Shown piece after piece: positions 50,035 through 57,919 of a stretch of 64,000 nt of DNA. The translations under genes and the position numbers were made by a program. Within the stretch, counting starts at the first letter, position 1, and every line of letters begins with the position of its first letter. The notes under the pieces were generated by a model. It worked only from the letters and a program-made list of their open reading frames with translations. It did no database searches and was not told the origin of the DNA. This DNA is from Streptomyces sp. SID14478 (lineage in GTDB: Bacteria; Actinomycetota; Actinomycetes; Streptomycetales; Streptomycetaceae): NCBI RefSeq assembly GCF_010548525.1, contig NZ_JAAGMG010001065.1, positions 88,017-152,016 of the forward strand, read 5' to 3'.

Positions 50035-50706
50035 CTACGCGTCCTCGCGCCGCACCGACAGCAGGTCCTCCAACTGCTCCTCCCGCGCCTGGGCGGCGAC
50101 GAACAGCAGCTCGTCGCCCGCTTCCAGGGAGTCCTCCTGGCTGGGGGCCAGGACGCGGGTGCCGCGGATGATCGTCACGAGGGACGTGTCCTGCGGCCAC
50201 TGGACGTCACCCACGCGCGTGCCGGCCAGGGCCGACTCCGGCGGGAGCGTCAGCTCGACCAGGTTCGCGTCGCCGTGGCTGAAGCGCAGCAGGCGGACCA
50301 AGTCGCCCACGCTGACGGCCTCTTCGACCAGGGCCGACATCAGGCGCGGCGTGGAGACGGCGACGTCGACGCCCCACGACTCGTTGAACAGCCATTCGTT
50401 CTTCGGGTTGTTGACGCGGGCGACGACCCGCGGGACCCCGTACTCGGTCTTCGCGAGGAGGGAGACGACGAGGTTGACCTTGTCGTCGCCGGTGGCCGCG
50501 ATGACCACGTTGCAGCGCTGCAGCGCCGCCTCGTCCAGGGACGTGATCTCGCAGGCGTCGGCGAGCAGCCACTCCGCCTGCGGGACGCGCTCGACCGAGA
50601 TGGCCGTCGGCGCCTTGTCGACGAGGAGGACCTCGTGACCGTTCTCCAGGAGCTCGCCCGCGATCGAGCGGCCGACCGCTCCGGCTCCGGCAATGGCGAC
50701 CCTCAT
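50035..50706 (-). CDS. TrkA-type potassium uptake regulator (RCK), second of pair
   Basis: 223-aa RCK protein. Residues 1-120 are RCK_N with the NAD-binding G-A-G-A-V-G-R-S-I-A start; residues about 135-220 are RCK_C (TrkA_C). Such subunits gate TrkH/KtrB-type K+ channels; RCK_C domains also bind c-di-AMP in several bacteria. It is encoded directly downstream of the other TrkA gene (shared base at 50706), as in the mycobacterial ceoB-ceoC pair. No TrkH is adjacent. Confidence 0.9.
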   Translation of the reverse strand: MRVAIAGAGAVGRSIAGELLENGHEVLLVDKAPTAISVERVPQAEWLLADACEITSLDEAALQRCNVVIAATGDDKVNLVVSLLAKTEYGVPRVVARVNNPKNEWLFNESWGVDVAVSTPRLMSALVEEAVSVGDLVRLLRFSHGDANLVELTLPPESALAGTRVGDVQWPQDTSLVTIIRGTRVLAPSQEDSLEAGDELLFVAAQAREEQLEDLLSVRREDA

Positions 50707-51374
50707 CAGTGACCGCCCTCCTCGGGGCCTTCGGCGAAGACCGCCTCGACCTTCTCGACCTCGTCCGTGCGCATCATCACGTGCACCAGGTCGCCTTCCT
50801 GCAGCACCGTCTGCGACGACGGCAGGATCGCCTCACCGAGCCGGGTGAGGAACGCCACGCGGACCCCCGTCTCCTCCTGGAGACGGCTGATCTTCTGGCC
50901 CACCCAGGACGTCGACGCGTGCACCTCGGCGAGCTGGACGCCGCCCGTGGGGTCGCGCCACAGCGGCTCCGCGCCCGAGGGCAGCAGCCGGCGCAGCATC
51001 TGGTCGGCGGTCCAGCGGACCGTGGCGACCGTCGGGATGCCCAGGCGCTGGTAGACCTCGGCGCGGCGGGGGTCGTAGATGCGCGCCGCCACGTTCTCGA
51101 TGCCGAACATCTCGCGGGCCACGCGGGCGGCGATGATGTTGGAGTTGTCACCGCTGGAGACGGCGGCGAAAGCGCCCGCCTCCTCGATGCCGGCCTCGCG
51201 CAGGGTGTCCTGGTCGAAGCCGACCCCGGTGACGCGACGGCCGCCGAACCCGGAGCCCAGACGGCGGAAGGCCGTGGGGTCCTGGTCGACCACGGCCACG
51301 GTGTGGCCCTGCTGTTCCAGGGTCTGGGCGAGTTGGGACCCCACTCGGCCACAGCCCATGATCACGATATGCAC
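50706..51374 (-). CDS. TrkA-type potassium uptake regulator (RCK), first of pair
   Basis: 222-aa RCK protein. NAD-binding start is V-H-I-V-I-M-G-C-G-R-V-G-S-Q-L-A; RCK_C is residues about 140-215 (V-Q-L-A-E-V-H-A-S, L-V-H-V-M-M-R-T). GTG 51374 is chosen to place this motif at the N-terminus; a GTG at 51389 would add five residues and has GAGG immediately adjacent. It precedes the paralogous TrkA gene with a 1-base overlap and is divergent from the KimA-like transporter gene. Together these are a plausible potassium import module. Confidence 0.88.
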   Translation of the reverse strand: MHIVIMGCGRVGSQLAQTLEQQGHTVAVVDQDPTAFRRLGSGFGGRRVTGVGFDQDTLREAGIEEAGAFAAVSSGDNSNIIAARVAREMFGIENVAARIYDPRRAEVYQRLGIPTVATVRWTADQMLRRLLPSGAEPLWRDPTGGVQLAEVHASTSWVGQKISRLQEETGVRVAFLTRLGEAILPSSQTVLQEGDLVHVMMRTDEVEKVEAVFAEGPEEGGH

Positions 51375-51666
51375 GGCCCTACCCCGCACTCCTCATAGGC
51401 CCACTGACCTGCGTAAACGTCCTGCTCATGGCTCTCTCTCGAGGCTTGGTCCAGCCGGTGCGGCTCGATCCCGGGGCACGATGCGAACCCCGTATGGCCC
51501 GCGTCAGGACCACCGTATCGGCAATGTGCTCGAACTCCGCCCTCGCGTCGGCGGCTAGATCGACAGGGCGTCCCGGGCGGGCGGAAGCGGCGGGTGTGGG
51601 TGTGCGCGGTGCCGATTCGGGGTGGTGGGTGTGCCGCCCCGCGTTCGAACGCTTACGATCCTCTGC

Positions 51667-53712
51667 GTGTCCAAACTGACCGACGTGCCCAAACGGATCT
51701 TGATCGGGCGCGCACTGCGCAGTGATCGGCTCGGAGAAACGCTCCTGCCGAAGCGCATCGCCCTCCCCGTTTTCGCCTCCGACCCGCTGTCCTCCGTGGC
51801 GTACGCGCCGGGCGAGGTCCTGCTGGTCCTTTCCATCGCGGGCGTGTCGGCGTACCACTTCAGCCCCTGGATCGCGGTCGCGGTCGTCGTGCTGATGTTC
51901 ACGGTCGTCGCCTCGTACCGGCAGAACGTGCACGCCTACCCGAGCGGTGGCGGCGACTACGAGGTGGCCAACACCAACCTCGGCCCGAAGGCCGGGCTCA
52001 CCGTCGCCAGCGCCCTGCTCGTCGACTACGTCCTGACCGTCGCCGTCTCCATCGCGTCCGGCATCGAGAACCTCGGCTCCGCGATCCCGTTCGTCGTCGA
52101 GCACAAGGTGCTCTGCGCCTGCGCCGTCATCGTCCTGCTGACGGTGATGAACCTGCGCGGGGTCAAGGAGTCCGGCAAGCTCTTCGCCATCCCGACGTAC
52201 GTCTTCGTCGCGGGCGTCTTCATCATGATCGTCTGGGGCGCCTTCCGCGGGATCGTCCTCGACGACACCATGAAGGCACCCACCGCCGACTACCACATCA
52301 AGGCCGAGCACCAAGGCCTCGCGGGCTTCGCGCTGGTCTTCCTCCTCCTGCGCGCCTTCTCCTCCGGATGCGCGGCGCTCACCGGCGTCGAGGCGATCTC
52401 GAACGGCGTGCCGGCCTTCCGCAAGCCCAAGTCGAAGAACGCGGCGTCCACGCTGGCGCTCATGGGCGCGCTCGCCGTGACCATGTTCTGCGGCATCATC
52501 GGGCTCGCCATGGCGACCAAGGTCCGCATGGCCGAGAACCCGGCGACGGACCTGATCCACAACGGCATCGCGGTCGGCTCCGGCTACGTACAGAACCCCG
52601 TCATCTCGCAGGTCGCCGAGGCCGTCTTCGGCAAGGGCAGCTTCCTGTTCCTCATCCTCGCGGCGGCGACGGCGCTCGTCCTCTTCCTGGCGGCGAACAC
52701 CGCGTACAACGGCTTCCCGCTGCTCGGCTCGATCCTCGCGCAGGACCGCTACCTGCCGCGCCAGCTGCACACCCGCGGCGACCGCCTCGCGTTCTCCAAC
52801 GGCATCGTGCTGCTCGCGGGCGCGGCCATGCTCCTCGTCGTCATCTACGGAGCCGACTCCACCCGCCTGATCCAGCTCTACATCGTGGGCGTGTTCGTCT
52901 CGTTCACGCTGAGCCAGACCGGCATGGTCCGGCACTGGAACCGCCACCTGCGCTCCGAGCGCGACCCGGAAAAGCGGCGCCACATGGTCCGCTCCCGCGC
53001 GATCAACACCTTCGGCGCCTTCTTCACCGGCCTCGTCCTCGTGGTCGTCCTGGTCACGAAGTTCACCCACGGTGCCTGGGTCGCACTGCTCGGCATGTGC
53101 ATCTTCTACGCGACGATGAGCGCGATCCGTAAGCACTACGACCGGGTCGCCGAGGAGATCGCCGCACCGGAGACCCCGTCGGACGACAGCGTCCGCCCGT
53201 CCCGCGTGCACTCGATCGTCCTCGTCTCGAAGATCCACCGCCCGACGCTGCGGGCCCTGGCCTACGCGGAGCTGATGCGGACGGACACCCTGGAGGCGTT
53301 GAGCGTCAACGTCGATCCGGCCGAGACGAAGGCGCTGCGCGACGAGTGGGAGCGCCGGGGCATCGACGTCCCGCTCAAGGTGCTCGACTCCCCCTACCGG
53401 GAGATCACCCGCCCCGTCATCGAGTACATCAAGAACCTGCGCCGGGAGTCGCCGCGGGACGCGATCAGCGTGATCATCCCCGAGTACGTCGTGGGCCACT
53501 GGTACGAGCACCTGCTGCACAACCAGAGCGCACTGCGGCTCAAGGGGCGTCTGCTGTTCACCCCGGGGATCATGGTCACCTCCGTGCCCTACCAGCTGGA
53601 GTCCTCCGAGGCCGCCAAGAAGCGGGCCCGCAGGCGTTCCGAGTGGAGCGCGCCCGGCGCCGTGCGACGCGGCCCGGTGGAGAAGCGCCCGAAGGAGCCG
53701 AGCGGCAAGTAG
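51667..53712 (+). CDS. APC-superfamily transporter, KimA-like (probable K+ importer)
   Basis: 681-aa membrane protein with 12 TM helices in residues about 40-490 and a cytoplasmic C-terminal domain of about 190 residues. Runs such as S-S-V-A-Y, S-Y-R-Q-N-V-H-A-Y-P-S-G-G-G-D-Y, L-L-V-D-Y-V-L-T-V-A-V-S-I, R-A-F-S-S-G-C-A-A-L-T-G-V-E-A-I-S-N and A-N-T-A-Y-N-G-F-P strongly resemble, from memory, the Bacillus subtilis high-affinity K+ importer KimA. KimA-family members are c-di-AMP-inhibited. Adjacency to TrkA and KdpDE genes supports potassium as substrate, although annotators often call this an amino-acid permease. GTG 51667; upstream sequence lacks a site for the earlier start. Confidence 0.8.
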   Translation: MSKLTDVPKRILIGRALRSDRLGETLLPKRIALPVFASDPLSSVAYAPGEVLLVLSIAGVSAYHFSPWIAVAVVVLMFTVVASYRQNVHAYPSGGGDYEVANTNLGPKAGLTVASALLVDYVLTVAVSIASGIENLGSAIPFVVEHKVLCACAVIVLLTVMNLRGVKESGKLFAIPTYVFVAGVFIMIVWGAFRGIVLDDTMKAPTADYHIKAEHQGLAGFALVFLLLRAFSSGCAALTGVEAISNGVPAFRKPKSKNAASTLALMGALAVTMFCGIIGLAMATKVRMAENPATDLIHNGIAVGSGYVQNPVISQVAEAVFGKGSFLFLILAAATALVLFLAANTAYNGFPLLGSILAQDRYLPRQLHTRGDRLAFSNGIVLLAGAAMLLVVIYGADSTRLIQLYIVGVFVSFTLSQTGMVRHWNRHLRSERDPEKRRHMVRSRAINTFGAFFTGLVLVVVLVTKFTHGAWVALLGMCIFYATMSAIRKHYDRVAEEIAAPETPSDDSVRPSRVHSIVLVSKIHRPTLRALAYAELMRTDTLEALSVNVDPAETKALRDEWERRGIDVPLKVLDSPYREITRPVIEYIKNLRRESPRDAISVIIPEYVVGHWYEHLLHNQSALRLKGRLLFTPGIMVTSVPYQLESSEAAKKRARRRSEWSAPGAVRRGPVEKRPKEPSGK

Positions 53713-53731
53713 GTGCCACCGGATCCTGGTG

Positions 53732-53784
53732 AGCGGCCGGACGACAGCCACGTAGACTGGTGGGCTGTTGTCCGGCCGCTTTTT
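53732..53784. terminator. Intrinsic terminator with T-run
   Basis: 18-bp stem (53732-53749 / 53763-53780, one mismatch; tips AGCGGCCGGAC and GTCCGGCCGCT) followed by TTTTT. This is the one classical U-tract terminator noted in the window; it ends the KimA-like gene transcript. Confidence 0.85.
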
Positions 53785-53822
53785 CCAGGGCCGTTTCCCC
53801 CTTACGTAGTGGAGCCCCCGCC

Positions 53823-55151
53823 ATGCAGGCAGAACCGAAGACGTCACTGGTGGGGGAGGAGTACGAGGTCGAGGTCGGGCCCGTCGCGCACGGCGGCCAC
53901 TGCATCGCGCGTACGTCCGAGGGGCAGGTCCTCTTCGTCCGGCACACGCTGCCCGGCGAGCGGGTCGTGGCCCGGGTGACCGAGGGCGAGGAGGGCGCGC
54001 GCTTCCTGCGCGCGGACGCCGTGCAGGTCCTCGAACCGTCCAAGGACCGCGTCGAGGCGCCCTGCCCCTACTCCGGCCCGGGCCGCTGCGGCGGCTGCGA
54101 CTGGCAGCACGCCAAGCCGGGTGCGCAGCGCCGCATGAAGGGCGAGGTCATCGCCGAGCAGTTGCAGCGGCTCGCGGGCCTCACGCCCGAGGAGGCCGGC
54201 TGGGACGGCACGGTCATGCCGGCCGAGGGCGACAAGCTCCCGGCGGGCCAGGTGCCGCAGTGGCGCACCCGCGTCCAGTACGCGGTCGACGCCGACGGCA
54301 ACGCCGGACTGCGCCGCCACCGCTCGCACGAGGTCGAGCCCGTCGAGCACTGCATGATCGCGGCCGAGGGCGTCTCCGAGCTGGGCATCGAGAAGCGGGA
54401 CTGGTCCGGCATGGTGTCCGTCGACGCGATCGCCGCGAGCGGGTCCCAGGACCGCATGGTGATCCTGGAGCCCAAGCCGGGCGCCCGCCTGCCCCTCGTC
54501 GAACTCGACAAGCCCGTCTCCGTCATGCGCGTCGAGGAGAAGGACGGCGGCATCCACCGCGTCCACGGCCGCGCCTTCGTCCGCGAGCGCGCCGACGGCC
54601 GCACCTACCGGGTCGGCAGCGGCGGCTTCTGGCAGGTCCACCCGCAGGCCGCCGAGACGCTGATGCGCGCCGTCATGCAGGGCCTGCTGCCGCGCAAGGG
54701 CGACATGGCGCTCGACCTGTACTGCGGCGTCGGCCTCTTCGCCGGCGCCCTCGCGGACCGCGTCGGCGACCAGGGTGCCGTGCTCGGCATCGAGTCCGGC
54801 AAGCGCGCCGTCGAGGACGCCCGGCACAACCTCGCCGCGTTCGACCGGGTCCGCATCGAGCAGGGCAAGGTCGAGGCCGTCCTGCCGCGCACCGGCATCG
54901 ACCAGGTCGACCTCATCGTCCTGGACCCGCCGCGCGCGGGCGCGGGCAAGAAGACGGTCGCCCACCTCGCGACGCTGGGCGCCCGCCGCATCGCCTACGT
55001 GGCCTGCGACCCGGCCGCGCTCGCCCGGGATCTGGGGTACTTCAAGGAGGGCGGGTACAAGGTGCGGACGCTTCGGGCGTTCGATCTGTTTCCGATGACT
55101 CATCACGTGGAGTGCGTCGCGATCCTTGAGCCCGCCTCGAAGCAGTCCTGA
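53823..55151 (+). CDS. TRAM-domain class I SAM RNA methyltransferase (RumA/TrmA type)
   Basis: 442-aa RNA m5U methyltransferase. Residues about 8-65 are a TRAM RNA-binding domain. A cysteine cluster C-P-Y-S-G-P-G-R-C-G-G-C-D-W-Q-H plus a later E-H-C would hold a [4Fe-4S]. The SAM fold starts about 305 (D-L-Y-C-G-V-G-L-F-A-G), D-P-P-R-A-G is the family motif, and the catalytic Cys is in Y-V-A-C-D-P-A-A-L. It methylates a uridine in rRNA or tRNA; the exact site is unknown. ATG 53823 has GTGGAG upstream. Confidence 0.9.
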   Translation: MQAEPKTSLVGEEYEVEVGPVAHGGHCIARTSEGQVLFVRHTLPGERVVARVTEGEEGARFLRADAVQVLEPSKDRVEAPCPYSGPGRCGGCDWQHAKPGAQRRMKGEVIAEQLQRLAGLTPEEAGWDGTVMPAEGDKLPAGQVPQWRTRVQYAVDADGNAGLRRHRSHEVEPVEHCMIAAEGVSELGIEKRDWSGMVSVDAIAASGSQDRMVILEPKPGARLPLVELDKPVSVMRVEEKDGGIHRVHGRAFVRERADGRTYRVGSGGFWQVHPQAAETLMRAVMQGLLPRKGDMALDLYCGVGLFAGALADRVGDQGAVLGIESGKRAVEDARHNLAAFDRVRIEQGKVEAVLPRTGIDQVDLIVLDPPRAGAGKKTVAHLATLGARRIAYVACDPAALARDLGYFKEGGYKVRTLRAFDLFPMTHHVECVAILEPASKQS

Positions 55152-55212
55152 GCCGCGCCTTTTCGGGGCGTCGGAGTAAGCGCCCGGGGTATGTCCTTCG
55201 CCGCCCGGCCCG

Positions 55213-55884
55213 TCAGGGCGTCCGGTACTCCTGTTCCGGGCGCCCCGTCGTTCCGTAGCGCAGGCTCATGCGCAGGAGGTTCGCGGAGACCAGTGCGGCG
55301 AGGTAGCGCTGGGCCGTGGCGCGGGAGACGCCGATGAGCTCGCCGACCTCTCCTGCGGACAGCGGTGCCGGGGCGTTGCGTACGGTCGTCAGGACCGCGT
55401 CGCCGGTCACCGTGCGGGGAGCGGGGCGGCGGGCCGGGGGCTCGCGCAGTGCGGCGTACGCGTTCTCGACCGTGCTCTGGTCCACGGACTCCGTCTCCGT
55501 GAGCTGCCGGAAGCGGGCGTAGCCGCGGAGCTTTTCCGTCAGCAGGTTCGGCGGGAACGGTTTGACCAGGTAGGCCAGGGCGCCCGCGGACAACGCGCGG
55601 CGGACCACCGGGCCCTCCGCCGCCGCGCTGAGGACGAAGGCGTCGCAGTCCAGGCGGCGCAGCAGGTCGATGCCGCTGCCGTCGGGCAAGTAGATGTCGA
55701 CGAGGGCCAGGTCGATGGCCGTGTCGGCGGCCTCTACGGCTTCCAGTGCCGCCGCGGTCGTCGGGGCCGTGCCGGCCACCGTGAAGCCGGGGACCTCCGT
55801 CACCAGCGAGGCGTGGACGCCGGCGACGCGGAAGTCGTCGTCGACCACGAGGACCGAGAGGGGCGGTCGGTCGAGGGCCGTCAC
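55213..55884 (-). CDS. CitB/DcuR-type response regulator (second paralogue)
   Basis: 223-aa response regulator paralogous to the one at 2336-3013. Receiver: D15-D17, phosphoacceptor D63 (A-L-V-D-I-Y-L-P-D), Lys in Y-L-V-K-P-F. The winged-helix effector about 160-223 (S-A-G-E-V-G-E-L-I-G-V-S-R-A-T-A-Q-R-Y-L) matches the first paralogue closely. GTG 55884 overlaps the sensor-kinase stop (GTGA). The natural target is the divergent gntP gene. Confidence 0.87.
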   Translation of the reverse strand: MTALDRPPLSVLVVDDDFRVAGVHASLVTEVPGFTVAGTAPTTAAALEAVEAADTAIDLALVDIYLPDGSGIDLLRRLDCDAFVLSAAAEGPVVRRALSAGALAYLVKPFPPNLLTEKLRGYARFRQLTETESVDQSTVENAYAALREPPARRPAPRTVTGDAVLTTVRNAPAPLSAGEVGELIGVSRATAQRYLAALVSANLLRMSLRYGTTGRPEQEYRTP

Positions 55885-57695
55885 GTGGGGATCTCCATGA
55901 CGTCGTGGAGGCGGGCCACGAAGACCGCGCCCCCGGTGACTGGTGCGGTGTCCGGTCCGAACGTCCGCGGTGCGTCCGGGAGTTCGGGGGTGAGCGGCGG
56001 GCCGCCGGGTTCCGCGAGGTACACGTCGCCGCCACCGGTGCGGGCGATCTGGCGGGCCAGAGCGAGGCCGATGCCGCGGCCGCCCACCACCGAGGCGTGG
56101 TCCTTGGTCGACACGCCCTCGCGGAACACGTCGTGCGCCGGGCTGCCGTCGCCGGGCGGGACGCCGTCCCCCGTGTCGGCGACGGTGAGGAGCAGCGTGG
56201 TGCCCTCCGTCATCAGTTCCACCTCGACGAACGCCGCGGCGCGCCCGCCGTGCTGCGCGGCCTCGATCGCGTTGTCGACGAGGTTGCCGAACACGGTGGT
56301 GACGTCGACGGGCGCCGCGAGGGTGCCGTCGACCCAGGTGGCGCCGCCGATGAGCAGGGTGACCCCGCTCTCGCGCGCCTGTGCCGCCTTCGCGGTCAGG
56401 AAGGCGCGCAGGTAGGAGTCGTGGACCGCGTCGATGCCGGGCAGCTCCTCGGCGAGCCGGCCCGTGCCGAGGATCGTGTCGATGTAGTCGGCGGTCTCGG
56501 TGAGGTGCCCGCCGTGGGCCAGGGCGGAGACGACGTGCAGCCGGTTGGCGAACTCGTGGCGCTGCGCGCGCAACGCCGAACTCATCGCCTGCACCGCGTC
56601 GAGCTGCCGCGTCAGGGACTCCACATCGGTACGGTCCTTGACCGTCAGCAGCGTCCCGAGATCGCGGCCGTCCCGCTGTACCGTGCGGGACGAGAGCACG
56701 AGGACCCGCTCGCCGACGGCCGCCATGACCGGGCCTCGCGAGGGGCTGCGCAGGGCCTGCACCACCCGGGGCGTCAGCCCCAGCTCCTCGATGCCGCGGC
56801 CGGGAGCGGCGTCGGACGCGAGCAGCCGGCGCGCCTCGTCGTTGACGACCGTGACCCTGCCCTCGCTGTCGAGGGCGAGGACGCCTTCGCCGATGCCGTG
56901 CAGGACCGCCTCCTGCTCCTGGACCAGCCCGGCCAGTTCCTCCGGTTCGAGGCCGAGGGTCAGTCGCTTCCACCGCCGGGCCAGCATCGCGGACGCGGCG
57001 ACGCCGAGCAGCAGGGCGAGCGCGAGCCAGCCGAGCCCGCCGAGCAGGGTCCGCAGGAACTGGGCCTGCACGGCGGACGCGGCGATCCCCGCGTTCGCCT
57101 CGCCGACGATCTCGGTGGTCGAGCCTGGCGCGTACACCGGGACCTTCGCGACGACCTCGTCGCCGAGGTGCGCGCGATGCCGCGCGAGGACCTCGTGCCC
57201 GGACAGGGCCCCGGAGGGGTCCGTGCTCACCTTCTTGCCCAGCTGCGCGCGTTCCGGGTGGGCCAGCCTGATGCCCTTGTCGTCCGTGACGACGACGAAC
57301 AGGGACCGGGTCCTGGCCCGCGCCGCCTCGGCCACGGTCTGCGCCGGACCCGCGGCGAGCGTCGCCCGCCCGGTGTGTGCCGCGCCGCTTCCCGGGCGGG
57401 CGTTGGCGGCGGAGAACTCGGCGGCGGCGCGCCGCACGGACGGCTCGGAGGCGACCGTGCGGGCCACCGCGAGCGCACGCAGCTGGTACTCCCGGTCGAG
57501 CCGGTGCTCGTTGAAGTACGCGAAGGCGGCGAACGCCGTGGCGAGAGTGACCGCGACCACCGCGCACTGCAGGAGCAGCACCTGGGTCCGCAGTCGCAGC
57601 CGTCCCCGTCCGAACCACCGTCCGCGGGACGGCTTTCCCGGGGTCGGCCGCTCCCGGGCGGACGGCACCCGACCTGGCGGTTCGACGATCCTCAC
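55881..57695 (-). CDS. CitA/DcuS-type sensor histidine kinase (second paralogue)
   Basis: 604-aa sensor kinase. A basic N-terminus, TM1 about 38-60, extracytoplasmic PAS/Cache about 65-212 (F-V-V-V-T-D-D-K-G-I-R-L-A-H-P, G-K-K-V-S-T-D-P-S-G-A-L), TM2 about 216-238, cytoplasmic PAS about 260-350, phosphoacceptor H380 in R-H-E-F-A-N-R-L-H, and HATPase_c with N-L-V-D-N-A-I-E-A-A and D-T-G-D-G-V-P. GTG 57695 is preferred; an upstream ATG at 57746 would add 17 basic residues. Divergently placed to gntP, which suggests gluconate or another sugar acid as ligand (inference). Confidence 0.87.
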   Translation of the reverse strand: MRIVEPPGRVPSARERPTPGKPSRGRWFGRGRLRLRTQVLLLQCAVVAVTLATAFAAFAYFNEHRLDREYQLRALAVARTVASEPSVRRAAAEFSAANARPGSGAAHTGRATLAAGPAQTVAEAARARTRSLFVVVTDDKGIRLAHPERAQLGKKVSTDPSGALSGHEVLARHRAHLGDEVVAKVPVYAPGSTTEIVGEANAGIAASAVQAQFLRTLLGGLGWLALALLLGVAASAMLARRWKRLTLGLEPEELAGLVQEQEAVLHGIGEGVLALDSEGRVTVVNDEARRLLASDAAPGRGIEELGLTPRVVQALRSPSRGPVMAAVGERVLVLSSRTVQRDGRDLGTLLTVKDRTDVESLTRQLDAVQAMSSALRAQRHEFANRLHVVSALAHGGHLTETADYIDTILGTGRLAEELPGIDAVHDSYLRAFLTAKAAQARESGVTLLIGGATWVDGTLAAPVDVTTVFGNLVDNAIEAAQHGGRAAAFVEVELMTEGTTLLLTVADTGDGVPPGDGSPAHDVFREGVSTKDHASVVGGRGIGLALARQIARTGGGDVYLAEPGGPPLTPELPDAPRTFGPDTAPVTGGAVFVARLHDVMEIPT

Positions 57696-57724
57696 CCGCC
57701 GACCGTAACCCCGGCGCGGACCGT

Positions 57725-57778
57725 GCACAGAATGCGCAGAACGCACAGATCAGGGGTTTCACGGGTTACGCGCAGAAC
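57725..57778. promoter_or_regulatory. Six phased 9-bp repeats upstream of gntP
   Basis: Starting at 57725 the DNA reads in 9-base units: GCACAGAAT, GCGCAGAAC, GCACAGATC, AGGGGTTTC, ACGGGTTAC, GCGCAGAAC. Units 1-3 and 6 share GC(A/G)CAGA(A/T)(C/T); units 4-5 share A(G/C)GGGTT(T/A)C. All six are in strict register. It sits between the divergent sensor kinase (start 57695) and the gntP leader (57851), a likely operator for the adjacent response regulator (inference). Confidence 0.55.
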
Positions 57779-57850
57779 CTGGAGGCGCTCGGCGCCCGGC
57801 CGATACGTTCCCGCCGGGACACGCACGAGCCGCAGACCAGGAGTTCTTCA

Positions 57851-57919
57851 ATGACGACAGCACTCACCGCCGCCCGCCCGGACGCGGTCCGCCACGGCCG
57901 ACCGGGAGCCCGACTGTGA
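57851..57919 (+). CDS. 22-aa leader peptide upstream of gntP
   Basis: A short frame M-T-T-A-L-T-A-A-R-P-D-A-V-R-H-G-R-P-G-A-R-L. It has a good ribosome site (CAGGAG ending about 7 bases before ATG) and its stop TGA overlaps the GntP start GTG (GTGA), the classical sign of translational coupling. Such short upstream frames are common before transporters under translational control. GntP also has its own GGGAG site, so both modes are possible. Confidence 0.5.
   Translation: MTTALTAARPDAVRHGRPGARL

Noticed and set aside
55213..57762. 849-residue frame joining the second sensor kinase region to the response regulator
   Set aside because: The upper part is an out-of-frame shadow of the kinase; the regulator starts at GTG 55884.
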